From Paraflavitalea sp. CAU 1676 (GTDB taxonomy: Bacteria; Bacteroidota; Bacteroidia; Chitinophagales; Chitinophagaceae), in contig NZ_JARHUJ010000012.1 in the NCBI RefSeq assembly GCF_029223285.1, positions 295,979 through 359,978 on the forward strand: a stretch of DNA of 64,000 nt, read 5' to 3'. The notes below the pieces were generated by a model. That model was given only the letters and a program-made list of their open reading frames with translations. It did not search any database and was not told where the DNA came from. The position numbers and the translations under genes are program-made. Shown piece by piece: positions 47,021 to 55,381 of the stretch (position 1 is its first letter; each line of letters opens with the position of its first letter).

Positions 47021-48484
47021 CTATTCTTTGTCTGCAATTTCTTCGCGCACCAGCGGCATACTCATACAATGGAAACCACCCCTTGCGCGCGACAACTCGG
47101 CCGATGGCATCAGGATCACGGTATTCTCCAGGTCTTCGGGTTGGGTAATATCCTGTTCAAACTGGTCGAGCAGTTCTTTAACAGGCACTACAGTGAACCC
47201 TGCCTGGCGAAAGGCCTCGACCGTTTTATCATTGCGGTCATAACCCAATACCACGCCTTCTTTCAGCGCCAGCAGGTTGCAACTGTCCGTCCATTGTTCG
47301 CGGGTATCGTAGGGGAACTTGTTGTTGCCCGAGTAAATGAATTTGATCTTGCCTTCACAACCCAGGTCATTGCGGCTGATATCGGTAAGCAGCTCTTCCA
47401 GGTTATCGAAGTACTTGGGTTCTTCCAGTGCCTTTTTACGAAACTGGATGATCTTGATCTTCTCATCCTTTTTCAATCCGCCTTCGAGTATGCGTTCTAC
47501 GGCATCATCATCTTCGTGTTTCATCACCTTTTTAGAGAACGCGCCCAGCATTACCCATACATCACGCCTTACCTGGGTGAAGATGGTATCGATGTGCATG
47601 TAGTCGCGTTTCTTGGGTATCTTGATCACCGTGATCTTCTTCACGATATTCTTTTCGAAGAGCATATTGATCACCTGGTGAGCGGCTTCCATCGAAGTGC
47701 GTTCGCTCACACCCACCAGCAAATGGTCTTTGCTCACTACCATTACATCACCGCCTTCGAGGGTAACCTTTTTCTCATCACCATCGCGGGGCAGTAGAAA
47801 GTGATGGAAAGTGTCGGGGATCTCGAGAATATTATCCCGGTATCTTTCGAACAGCGGATGGTTGAAGAAGATGTACTTGGCCAATAGTGCTTCGCGGGTG
47901 CGGGCTTTCTTTGCTGGTTTATTGAGCAGCACGTGATCGTTGATCACGATGCCGATATCGCGGGTAAAAATGAAATTGGGGATAGGGGGGAAGAGCAGGT
48001 CGTCGCCCGCCAGTGTGCCGCTGATCATCACTTTCGAGAGCTGCGCCGGTGGTAGTTCCAGCAACTGGGTTTGCGTGGTATAGGAACATTGTTCCACCGC
48101 ACACACGGAGGCTACCAGTTTAAGACGGATCTCATGATCTTCCAGTATCTCCGCCAGCAGCCATTCCAGCTCTACCACCTTTTCGCTTTGGAAGAAGTCT
48201 TTTTTCTCGGGCTTGTAGAAGTTGCGCCGGTTATCGGCAGCATCTATTTCCTGTAAGCGCCCTTTGATCTTGCCGGGATCGAGGAAGTAGAGCAGTATTT
48301 TGGTGTAATAGTCATATTCCTTGCGCCGGATGGTTTCGAGGTGCACAATGTCTTCAAACAACCAGTCCTGCGCTTTTGAGGGCACTACGCGGCCAAGTCC
48401 GCTATCCGGACTGTGTACCAGTAATCTTTTAAGTGTTCCAACTTCCGAAGTAACGTGTAAAATAGTCTTGTCTTTTTTAGTCAT
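47021..48484 (-). CDS. Arginine deiminase family protein
   Basis: The enzyme should hydrolyse arginine to citrulline and ammonia. The 487-residue protein is longer than classical ArcA (about 410). Family marks are GTLKRLLVHSPD at the N terminus, FTRDIGIVINDHVLL, TLEGGDVMVV, HIDTIFTQV and the nucleophilic Cys in RARGGFHCMSMPLVR at the C terminus. Extra charged segments (DAVERILEGGLKKDEKIKIIQFRKKALEEP) account for the added length. It is cytoplasmic and is the first gene of an operon with ctlX. A promoter 143-180 bp upstream gives it a long leader. Confidence 0.88.
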   Translation of the reverse strand: MTKKDKTILHVTSEVGTLKRLLVHSPDSGLGRVVPSKAQDWLFEDIVHLETIRRKEYDYYTKILLYFLDPGKIKGRLQEIDAADNRRNFYKPEKKDFFQSEKVVELEWLLAEILEDHEIRLKLVASVCAVEQCSYTTQTQLLELPPAQLSKVMISGTLAGDDLLFPPIPNFIFTRDIGIVINDHVLLNKPAKKARTREALLAKYIFFNHPLFERYRDNILEIPDTFHHFLLPRDGDEKKVTLEGGDVMVVSKDHLLVGVSERTSMEAAHQVINMLFEKNIVKKITVIKIPKKRDYMHIDTIFTQVRRDVWVMLGAFSKKVMKHEDDDAVERILEGGLKKDEKIKIIQFRKKALEEPKYFDNLEELLTDISRNDLGCEGKIKFIYSGNNKFPYDTREQWTDSCNLLALKEGVVLGYDRNDKTVEAFRQAGFTVVPVKELLDQFEQDITQPEDLENTVILMPSAELSRARGGFHCMSMPLVREEIADKE

Positions 48485-48633
48485 ATAGGCAAATTGATCT
48501 GTAAAACAGTATGGAAAGCAGGGTGCACGGAAAAAACTGATCAGGGAAGCTAACCGGGAATGTAATAGTTAACCGGCAGTAGTAACTGCGCAAAAGGGGA
48601 AATATAAGATGGCGATGGTTTCATTTCGGGTAA

Positions 48634-48662
48634 CAAATATACAGAAATAACCATTTGGACAA
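48634..48662 (-). promoter_or_regulatory. Predicted promoter of the arginine deiminase operon
   Basis: Minus strand: TTG at 48662-48660, an 18-nt spacer, then TATATTTG at 48641-48634, an exact match to TAnnTTTG. Transcription would begin near 48629, about 145 nt before the ATG. Confidence 0.6.
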
Positions 48663-48689
48663 GGAAGGGCAGGTTTTACGGCTACGTTA

Positions 48690-48728
48690 ACAAAAAAGGG
48701 ACCCATGTCTTTCGACATCGGCCCCCTT
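48690..48728 (-). terminator. Terminator of the secreted repeat protein gene
   Basis: An imperfect hairpin (AAGGGACCCATGTC against GACATCGGCCCCCTT) is followed on the minus strand by TTTTTTGTTAAC, 65 nt after the stop at 48794. Confidence 0.6.
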
Positions 48729-48793
48729 AAACTTTAGTATGCAGGACATGGCAGCAGCATTTCAAAGCAGGCTGCTGTATGTAATATACTGAA

Positions 48794-49855
48794 TTATTTG
48801 ACAGCCATTTGTTTTACTACGCCGCCTTTTCCATCTTCCTGGAAAGTTAGGTACAGGTTTCCCTTTTTCATCACCAGGCCGGTATAGTAGCTTCCGGTAC
48901 CGCCGGCTGTTATTTCGGCCCACTTAGCGCCATCGAATTTGCTAACCTTGATGGTGTGTGAACTGGTCACATGGTACGATACATAAGGGCTATCCTGTGC
49001 ATCGAGTGCCAGCGATACGTTGTCGTTGCCGCTGGCAAATACCGGGTCGCCTACGTTTACCCAGGCTTTGCCATCGAATTTCTTCACCAGGATCTTTCCA
49101 TCCCAGGTATATTGATAAGCCACTACGGGCTGGTCTTTGCTGTCGAGTGCCATGTGAATGTAGCGGCCTTCTTTGTCAGATGCCGGAGCAGCACCGGTAA
49201 GGTCCCATTGTGTGCCATTGAAGGTTTTTACGGTTACCTTCTTGCCATTCTTGCTATCGGCAAAGCAGATCACCGGCTTATTGGCCTTGGTGAATAGCAG
49301 GGTGATCTCATCGCAGGTAGCCTGATCCTGCGGAGAAGCCAGCTCCACCCAGGCATTGTTGTCGAGTTGCGATACCGCCAGGCGGCCACGTTTGTAATCG
49401 GCAAAAGCACAATACAGCTTGTTGTTGTTATCGAAAGCGAGGGTGATGTAATTAATACTTCCTACGCTTACAGGCCCGCCACCAACGGTTTCCCATTCCT
49501 TACCATTGTATTTTTCAACATAGGCCAGGTCGCCGGTAGTGCCTTTCTTGCGGCACTTATAAGCTACATAGGGAGTGCCATCTGCTGCTGTGGCAATGTC
49601 TATCATCGTAGCGTACGCGCCCGAGAAATCGGGTTTGCCCACGTTGCCCCAGCTTTTGCCATCGAAGGTCTTCACGTTCACGCCATTCATGGTATTGTCG
49701 TACGCGGCGTACACATTTCCATTATTACCTACCGAAAAGGCCATCTTGTTGTTGCGGGTAATGGCATCGCCCAAAGGTTTCCAATCCTGGGCGTTGATGG
49801 ACGAAGCACTTAATAAAATAGCGGCAAGACTTGACTTGTAGAGAACATTCTTCAT
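48794..49855 (-). CDS. Secreted beta-propeller-like repeat protein
   Basis: This is a 353-residue exported protein (signal MKNVLYKSSLAAILLSASSINAQ) of unknown function. It consists of about six repeats of ~50 residues, each with a strand such as TPYVAYKCRKKG or QPVVAYQYTWDG followed by a KxFDGKxWxxVG motif (VKTFDGKSWGNVGKP, VEKYNGKEWETVGGG, VKTFNGTQWDLTGAA, VKKFDGKAWVNVGDP, VSKFDGAKWAEITAG). This spacing fits a six-bladed beta-propeller like those of sialidase-type lectins. No catalytic residues can be proposed. It has its own promoter and terminator. Confidence 0.75.
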   Translation of the reverse strand: MKNVLYKSSLAAILLSASSINAQDWKPLGDAITRNNKMAFSVGNNGNVYAAYDNTMNGVNVKTFDGKSWGNVGKPDFSGAYATMIDIATAADGTPYVAYKCRKKGTTGDLAYVEKYNGKEWETVGGGPVSVGSINYITLAFDNNNKLYCAFADYKRGRLAVSQLDNNAWVELASPQDQATCDEITLLFTKANKPVICFADSKNGKKVTVKTFNGTQWDLTGAAPASDKEGRYIHMALDSKDQPVVAYQYTWDGKILVKKFDGKAWVNVGDPVFASGNDNVSLALDAQDSPYVSYHVTSSHTIKVSKFDGAKWAEITAGGTGSYYTGLVMKKGNLYLTFQEDGKGGVVKQMAVK

Positions 49856-49876
49856 GTAATAGGATTTTATAATGAA

Positions 49877-49907
49877 CTAAAGTATAGTCTATCCTATTGA
49901 TACGCAA
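49877..49907 (-). promoter_or_regulatory. Predicted promoter of the secreted repeat protein gene
   Basis: Minus strand: TTG at 49907-49905, 20-nt spacer, then TACTTTAG at 49884-49877, one mismatch to TAnnTTTG. The leader would be about 15-20 nt. Confidence 0.5.
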
Positions 49908-50026
49908 TGGCTTTGGGGGTGATGCTGTGTGAGTTTCGGGAAATGCGTGGCGAGTTGTAGTGACCGTGCAATGAACTGTCATGTAAAATAGTGTCAGGGC
50001 CTTCGGAAGCAGCCTGGAGGGTAAAA

Positions 50027-50058
50027 AACAAAAAAGCCCATTGCTTGTCGCAATGGGC
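50027..50058 (-). terminator. Terminator of the OsmC-family gene
   Basis: GCCCATTGC pairs with GCAATGGGC around a 5-nt loop. On the minus strand the hairpin is followed by TTTTTTGTTTTTTAC, 22 nt after the stop. Confidence 0.85.
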
Positions 50059-50080
50059 CTTCAACTACTTATAGCACCGG

Positions 50081-50500
50081 TTATTGGTAAGTAACGCTCA
50101 TGGTAATGGGCACGCTCAGGGCTTTGGAAATGATACAATTTGCCTTGGCGCCATTGGCGATCTCGTTAAACTTGTCGGCAGATACACCGTCGATCGCAGC
50201 AGCTTTCAACTCGAGGTGGATACCATTTACTTTGAGGGCTACCATGTCGAGGTCGAGGATCGCCTGGGTGTCCAGATCGCCGGGGGTAAAACCTGCCTGA
50301 GACAGCGCGGCGCTAACGGCCATGGTAAAGCAACCCGCATGAGCAGCTGCCAGCAACTCTTCGGGATTCGTGCCAACACCTTCCTCAAAACGGGTCTTGA
50401 AAGAATACTGGGTTTTATTCAACGTGGTGCTCTGTGTGGAGAGAGCGCCGCTGCCTTCTTTTAAATTGCCGTTCCAATGTGCGCTTGCTGTGCGTTTCAT
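50081..50500 (-). CDS. OsmC-family peroxiredoxin
   Basis: This is a 139-residue cytoplasmic thiol peroxidase of the OsmC/Ohr family, which reduces organic and fatty-acid hydroperoxides. The two redox cysteines are in the expected places: LLAAAHAGCFTMAVSAAL in the long central helix and GAKANCIISKAL in the C-terminal helix. The N-terminal SAHWNGNLKEGSGAL and the segment GTNPEELL are typical of the OsmC rather than the Ohr branch. It is transcribed alone. Confidence 0.93.
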   Translation of the reverse strand: MKRTASAHWNGNLKEGSGALSTQSTTLNKTQYSFKTRFEEGVGTNPEELLAAAHAGCFTMAVSAALSQAGFTPGDLDTQAILDLDMVALKVNGIHLELKAAAIDGVSADKFNEIANGAKANCIISKALSVPITMSVTYQ

Positions 50501-50695
50501 AATTAAATGGTATTTGAAAGTTTAAAGAATGAACCTGTATAAAATACTATGCCAGCCTGGAGGCCGGCGTCGAAAAAATGAATAGCATAAAGCTACGGGA
50601 TTTAGTTTAACCTGCCGCGGCCGGTATGTTATCTGCAAGAGAAACCATGATTTCGACAAAAGATTTTATGGAATGGTAACATGGCTGGCAGGGTT

Positions 50696-53140
50696 TCATT
50701 GGGGTGCCTGTGCAGCAGGCGCGTCGGAAGGCGGGATTACTTTGAACCAGGTTTTACCACTGATGGCGCCCTGGCCGGTAATGCCCTGCAACACGGCCAC
50801 AAACCTTCCGTTGAGGTCGTTGGTCGAGAATTGCAGCGTGGCTTCTCCCTGCTGATTGGTGACCACCTGGTAATTCCAGTACACGGTCGACATCAGCTCG
50901 GGTTCCGTAGGATTGAACTTTTCATAGTCTGCCACATAAAATTCTTTGGGGTAAGAAACGCCCTGTACCTGTTGCAGAAAGCCCGGCGGCGTGTCGTCCT
51001 TACAACCTTCATACACCACCTGCATGCCCCTGTAGTTATACAATTGACCGTCCACCGGCTGCGAGCCCGTGGGATGGTTCTGGCAGTTGAGCACATTGTA
51101 CATGCATACCCAGTCGTTGCAGTTGGCGCTTTTGAATACAGAGCCCCCATAGTGGTTTTCCTTTTTGGCAGTGACCACCACGGCTTGCAAGGCTTTCTTT
51201 AGATGGTCCTGTTCCTGCACGGACAGCTCGGCCCGGATAAAATCGGCCGGGGGCCAATGCTGATGGGATAAGCCCGTATCCAGTATACTGCATGGATTGC
51301 GCATGGTGACCCGGTAGTCCTTGAAATCTTTTACATCGCTTACCAGAATGATGACCTTCTTGCCGGGTTCTGTAGCCAGTGCCTGGGCAGGAAGTTCAAA
51401 ATGCCCTGCAGAGTCGGTGGCCAGCGTATAGGTTTGCTTGCCGGTGATGATCATAAGCGAAACGGGTTTCCTGACCGGCCGCTCCCGGTAAGTGACCACT
51501 CCCATGTCGCAGATCTTTTCTTCCTGTTGAACCACGGGAGGGCTGTTTTGGATCTCTTCCCATTTATACCGCGTCCAGTACCGTGTGAGCAAGAGCTCCT
51601 GAATGTTTTGATCGTTGGTGAAATAGTCGGCGGCCGGCAGGGTAGCAGGCGCCGGCAGAAAACGGTCGAAGGTCAGGTACCGGCCAATGTCGTAAGCGCG
51701 GGTGGTATCGATGCGCGACGCCAATACGCAGGCAAGCGAAAAGATGCCGGTTACGGGCTGTCCCTGCTGATTGGTGACTTTAACTGTTAACTGTAGTTTG
51801 GACCGGTGGTGGTAGAGGGCAGAGTCGGTTGTTAGTTGAACCTGCAGGGGCTGCCGCCGGCGAATGTACACGGCTCTTTCTGCCCGTGGTGTGCCGGTAG
51901 AATCGAAGAAGGTCAGCGTTACCACCCCTTCGGGCATGTCGTTGGTGGGTATACGCAATGCTGCACGTTCTTTGGTGGTGCGGAAGGTGCCGGAGAAAAA
52001 CGATTGCCGGTAGTTGTGCGCTACCAGGTGACAGGCGCCGGGGCCGGGTGTGCCCATCTCTACCAGTAGGGTGCTGTCGCCGGTAACTCCATCGCGAAGG
52101 TGCAGGCTATAGCCTTCGGGCGCAATCGGTGGTACCTGATATACGGGTTGATGGGTGGCATCGTCGAGCCGGATGGTGTAATTATTTCCCAGCTGCGGTA
52201 TCCAATCGATCACGGCGGTGCCATAGCGACTGGTTTGAAAAGCGGCCACCACCTTCCCGTTGGCCAAAAGCTGTCCACGGAGGGCGAGGGGAGTACCAGC
52301 GCCATTCCTGATTTCCAGGGCCATACTGGTCGGTTGCAGGTGCACGAGGTTGCCTCCTTCCGGATATAGTTTAATGATCGCTTCGTCGAGCAAGAGCGGT
52401 ATGGCCGTCCGGATCACCTGTTTCTGTTTGTCGCGGGTAACCGTGGCGAGTAGTTGCAGCCTTTTGCCGCGTACGGCTGCTTTAGCTACACCCAATGATA
52501 GCTCCCCAAATGCATTGATCTTTTGATTACCCGATTGCAGGGGTTTGCCATCGGCCAACAGGCTATACGCTACGGTGCCGCCGCTGGCGAGGCCGCCATA
52601 CTCGGTTAGCACTTTAACCATGAAGAAAGCCGAGTCGCTGCTGGCTGCGTTGGCAGCAGCAGGTAGTATCGATAGTTTGAAGGTATTGGGCTCACTACCC
52701 CGGAGGCTGATCGATTGCTGGAACACCGGTTGCCGGGTATGGTTTAGGTATTGATTGGTATAAGCCAGCAAACGGTATTCGCCCAGCGGCAGGCTATCGG
52801 GCAAAAAGAGGGTGCCGCCGCCGAGGCCATTGTCGAGCACGAACCTTTCCGTCGCCGCGATCTTTTGCGTGGCTTCTTCCACCAGTACGGTATAAAGTGT
52901 GTGCTGCGGAGCAGTGGTGTCATACCCCATCACGTAAGCGCTGAACCAGATGTTCTCGCCATGCACATACACATTCTTGTCGGTGTGCAGGAACAGGTCC
53001 GAAGGCTGCCTGGACGTATACAATGAAAAGGTCGAGTCGAGCGCTTCGAGGGTGGCCAGGTCACGTTCCTGGGCTTGAAGCTTACAAGAAAGCAAAAAAA
53101 CTGCAAAAAGTAGTAGGGAAGTATGGATTGGCGATCGCAT
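50696..53140 (-). CDS. Exported MG2-like (alpha-2-macroglobulin N-terminal type) protein
   Basis: This 814-residue exported protein of unknown function begins at the ATG at 53140, giving the signal MRSPIHTSLLLFAVFLLSCKLQAQ. The FLLSC could also serve as a lipobox. Early text (DLFLHTDKNVYVHGENIWFSAYV) matches the MG2-type macroglobulin domains found in many Bacteroidota surface proteins. Further immunoglobulin-like beta domains follow (GGTVAYSLLADGKPL, LKLTVKVTNQQGQPVTGIFSLACV-type text) and then a plug-like piece at the C terminus (YRGMQVVYEGC). There is no thioester motif, so it is not a full macroglobulin inhibitor. A role in surface assembly or peptide handling is only a guess. Confidence 0.72.
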   Translation of the reverse strand: MRSPIHTSLLLFAVFLLSCKLQAQERDLATLEALDSTFSLYTSRQPSDLFLHTDKNVYVHGENIWFSAYVMGYDTTAPQHTLYTVLVEEATQKIAATERFVLDNGLGGGTLFLPDSLPLGEYRLLAYTNQYLNHTRQPVFQQSISLRGSEPNTFKLSILPAAANAASSDSAFFMVKVLTEYGGLASGGTVAYSLLADGKPLQSGNQKINAFGELSLGVAKAAVRGKRLQLLATVTRDKQKQVIRTAIPLLLDEAIIKLYPEGGNLVHLQPTSMALEIRNGAGTPLALRGQLLANGKVVAAFQTSRYGTAVIDWIPQLGNNYTIRLDDATHQPVYQVPPIAPEGYSLHLRDGVTGDSTLLVEMGTPGPGACHLVAHNYRQSFFSGTFRTTKERAALRIPTNDMPEGVVTLTFFDSTGTPRAERAVYIRRRQPLQVQLTTDSALYHHRSKLQLTVKVTNQQGQPVTGIFSLACVLASRIDTTRAYDIGRYLTFDRFLPAPATLPAADYFTNDQNIQELLLTRYWTRYKWEEIQNSPPVVQQEEKICDMGVVTYRERPVRKPVSLMIITGKQTYTLATDSAGHFELPAQALATEPGKKVIILVSDVKDFKDYRVTMRNPCSILDTGLSHQHWPPADFIRAELSVQEQDHLKKALQAVVVTAKKENHYGGSVFKSANCNDWVCMYNVLNCQNHPTGSQPVDGQLYNYRGMQVVYEGCKDDTPPGFLQQVQGVSYPKEFYVADYEKFNPTEPELMSTVYWNYQVVTNQQGEATLQFSTNDLNGRFVAVLQGITGQGAISGKTWFKVIPPSDAPAAQAPQ

Positions 53141-53258
53141 ATAGATTATGAAAATAAGGATTGCCGGTTGTCTGCCCCAAAAAAAGAAATGTGATGCATG
53201 TTGATTGGGGAGGCGGACTTGCAAAATGATTAAATTCGCTCACTTTTCTTAAAGCATT

Positions 53259-54017
53259 ATGATCACCGAAGCTGTTTACAAGGAATACCTGAACGGTAAC
53301 TGCGCCGACGCCTGGCGTGAGATCGCTTTTGTAAAATATGGAAACTTAACGCTGGCCGAGCGCGTAGTGGTTGACAAGATTATGCAGGAAGCACTGAGGC
53401 GTATTGAGCAGAATGTTGCGATTGTTTGGGACATACTTCGACAATACGGGTATCGATATGTGAACTTTGGTGATATGAATCCGTTCAATCAGCCAGTTGT
53501 TGTCGGTAGCCCGAGCCAATACGAGCAAAAGCTGGCCATCAAGACTGGTTTCGTCGATTTTGAGGAAGTATCGGGCCATCTGCCTTTGTTCTTTGCAGCG
53601 TTCATAAGCCGCTTTGATGTGGTGGATTTCAGAGGCGAATTCGAGGGTATTGAAAACAAAGTATTGTTGGATGCTCTCTATGTTGATAGTTTTTCCGATT
53701 GGAGTGATATTGAACCTTTGACTTACGAAGTTGAGTTCCGGGAGCGGGATTGTGTTGGCTACATGTTCACTCCTGACCAGTTTCATAAGGAAAATGTAAG
53801 CGGCGATGCAGGTCCTTTTGTGATTATTGGGGAAGAACTTCAGATAGATAATTTCGTGGTTGGGTTTACCGATGATTATGACCTGACCTTCCTTGAATAC
53901 CTTCGATTTTGTTTTCACTGGGCTTGTTTGCCCAATCTTCATTGGCTTTCCGAAAAGGATTTTGAACCCTATGAACAAATAGTACGGGAAGTGAGAGCCC
54001 GGCTTCTTCAATTCTAA
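53259..54017 (+). CDS. Hypothetical protein, 252 aa
   Basis: This is a cytoplasmic protein without signal or membrane helices that I do not recognise. The N-terminal ~80 residues are helical (LTLAERVVVDKIMQEALRRIEQNVAIVWDILRQYGYRYVNF). The rest mixes strands and acidic stretches (VGSPSQYEQKLAIKTGFVDFEEVSGHLPLFFAAFISRFDVVDFRG, then EYLRFCFHWACLPNLHW). The codon usage is somewhat more A+T-rich than in the neighbours. The text resembles SMI1/KNR4-like or other immunity-type proteins in style, but I cannot make the assignment. It is divergent from the MG2-like gene with 118 bp between. Confidence 0.6.
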   Translation: MITEAVYKEYLNGNCADAWREIAFVKYGNLTLAERVVVDKIMQEALRRIEQNVAIVWDILRQYGYRYVNFGDMNPFNQPVVVGSPSQYEQKLAIKTGFVDFEEVSGHLPLFFAAFISRFDVVDFRGEFEGIENKVLLDALYVDSFSDWSDIEPLTYEVEFRERDCVGYMFTPDQFHKENVSGDAGPFVIIGEELQIDNFVVGFTDDYDLTFLEYLRFCFHWACLPNLHWLSEKDFEPYEQIVREVRARLLQF

Positions 54018-54052
54018 GCGCCCTCCTGGCTGCCCTGGCACCCAATATATGC

Positions 54053-54064
54053 ACAACCGGTTGC
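54053..54064. promoter_or_regulatory. LacI-type operator candidate upstream of the sugar kinase
   Basis: ACAACCGGTTGC contains the 10-bp perfect palindrome CAACCGGTTG with a central CG. It lies 102 bp before the kinase ATG and belongs to the GCAAYCGRTTGC series. Confidence 0.5.
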
Positions 54065-54166
54065 ACATCCGCCGAGCCGTTTCCTCCACTAAATTCGGTG
54101 CCGTATAAGAGCGGGTATGCCCTGCTTTTATGCTATTTCACATTAAGAAGCAGCATTTATTACTCT

Positions 54167-55258
54167 ATGTTCAAGAATATACTGGCAGCCTATGGCCTGG
54201 AAACTGGTGATGTCTTTATCGAAGAATTCGGCATGGGTCTCATCAACAAGACCTGGAAGGTAACGCGCAACGACCATTCCCAATCCTATATCCTGCAAAA
54301 GATCAACCATGCCGTGTTCAAACAACCGGCCGATATCGCCTTCAATGTTGCCGCAATTGCAGACCACCTGCAAAAGCAGCACCCCGAATACCTGTTTATT
54401 ACTCCGTTGCAAACCCTGGATGGACAGGATCTCTTTGTCGTCGAGGGGGACGGATATTACCGGATGGCGCCCTTTCTCGAGCAATCCTGTACCCTGCAAA
54501 CGGTACAGGCGCCCAAGCAGGCCTTTGAAGCAGCCCGTCAGTTTGGCCGCTTCACCAGCCTCTGCGCGAGTTTCGATGCCTCCCGTCTCAAGGTGACCAT
54601 TCCCGATTTTCATAACCTGCCCTTCCGCTACCAACAGTTCACGACCGCCCTCGAGCAAGGGAATAAAGAACGCAAGGCCGAAATGAAGGAGTTGATCGCT
54701 TTCCTCCAGTCACAATCGTCCATCATTACCACCTACAACCAGATTGCGGGCAATCCTGCTTTCTCCCTGCGGGTTACCCACCACGATACCAAGATCAGCA
54801 ATGTATTGTTCGATACAGCCGACAACGGCCTTTGCGTGATCGACCTGGATACCGTGATGCCCGGTTATTTCATCAGCGACGTAGGCGATATGATGCGCAC
54901 CTACCTGTGCCCGGTGAATGAAGAGGAAACAGATCTTTCGCTGATCACGGTGCGGGAAGATTATTTCCAGGCCATCGTGGCCGGTTACCTGTCGGCCATG
55001 CAGCCTTTGTTGAGCCGCGAGGAAAAACAGCATTTCGTATATGCCGGCAAATTCCTGATCTACATGCAGGCATTGCGCTTTCTTACCGATTACCTGAACA
55101 ACGACGTGTACTATAAAGCCCGTCATCCACGCCACAATGCCGATCGTGCCGAAAATCAGGCGGCCCTGCTGCAGCAATTGCTCGATAAAGAACCCCTGCT
55201 CAATAGCATCGTAACCGACGCTTTGTACGCCGCACAAGGCAGTAAAGTAGAAGGATAA
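54167..55258 (+). CDS. APH-fold phosphotransferase, N-acetylhexosamine 1-kinase-like
   Basis: This 363-residue kinase has the aminoglycoside-phosphotransferase fold. The ATP-binding part is at the N terminus (EFGMGLINKTWKV, YILQKIN). The catalytic loop is HHDTKISNVLFD, with the catalytic base Asp207, and the metal-binding segment is VIDLDTVMPGYFISDVGDMMR. The MPGYFISDVGD text is the form seen in N-acetylhexosamine 1-kinases (NahK-like), which phosphorylate GlcNAc or GalNAc at C1. The neighbours (beta-galactosidase and a GH109-type enzyme) release such sugars, so I favour this over antibiotic resistance. The start at 54167 avoids an unlikely N-terminal extension. Confidence 0.8.
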   Translation: MFKNILAAYGLETGDVFIEEFGMGLINKTWKVTRNDHSQSYILQKINHAVFKQPADIAFNVAAIADHLQKQHPEYLFITPLQTLDGQDLFVVEGDGYYRMAPFLEQSCTLQTVQAPKQAFEAARQFGRFTSLCASFDASRLKVTIPDFHNLPFRYQQFTTALEQGNKERKAEMKELIAFLQSQSSIITTYNQIAGNPAFSLRVTHHDTKISNVLFDTADNGLCVIDLDTVMPGYFISDVGDMMRTYLCPVNEEETDLSLITVREDYFQAIVAGYLSAMQPLLSREEKQHFVYAGKFLIYMQALRFLTDYLNNDVYYKARHPRHNADRAENQAALLQQLLDKEPLLNSIVTDALYAAQGSKVEG

Positions 55259-55275
55259 CTGACTGTTCCACGCAC

Positions 55276-55300
55276 GCAACCGATTGTTGCAACCGATTGT
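55276..55300. promoter_or_regulatory. Two tandem LacI-type operator candidates upstream of the GH2 gene
   Basis: GCAACCGATTGT occurs exactly at 55276-55287 and again at 55289-55300, 82 bp before the start codon. Its reverse complement is 11/12 identical to the site upstream of the GH20 gene at 14440. Confidence 0.55.
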
Positions 55301-55381
55301 GTGAAATTGTATGGAAGACTCGCAAACCGCCCTTGTTATGGCTACCTTTAGCAAGGTATTTGTTCACCGTTTTTATATTGA

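Larger units (their letters stand above)
48485..48793. other. Region upstream of the arginine deiminase operon
   Basis: This 309-nt stretch has no gene. On the minus strand it contains the operon promoter at 48634-48662 and, beyond it, the terminator of the next gene at 48690-48732. The ~143-nt leader holds two TAACCGG direct repeats (48551 and 48570) and an inverted repeat, GCAGT-AGTA-ACTGC, at 48576-48589. Confidence 0.6.

Noticed and set aside
54167..55258. Aminoglycoside resistance gene
   Set aside because: The fold is shared with APH enzymes, but the MPGYFISDVGD text and the glycan-degradation neighbours fit a sugar 1-kinase better.
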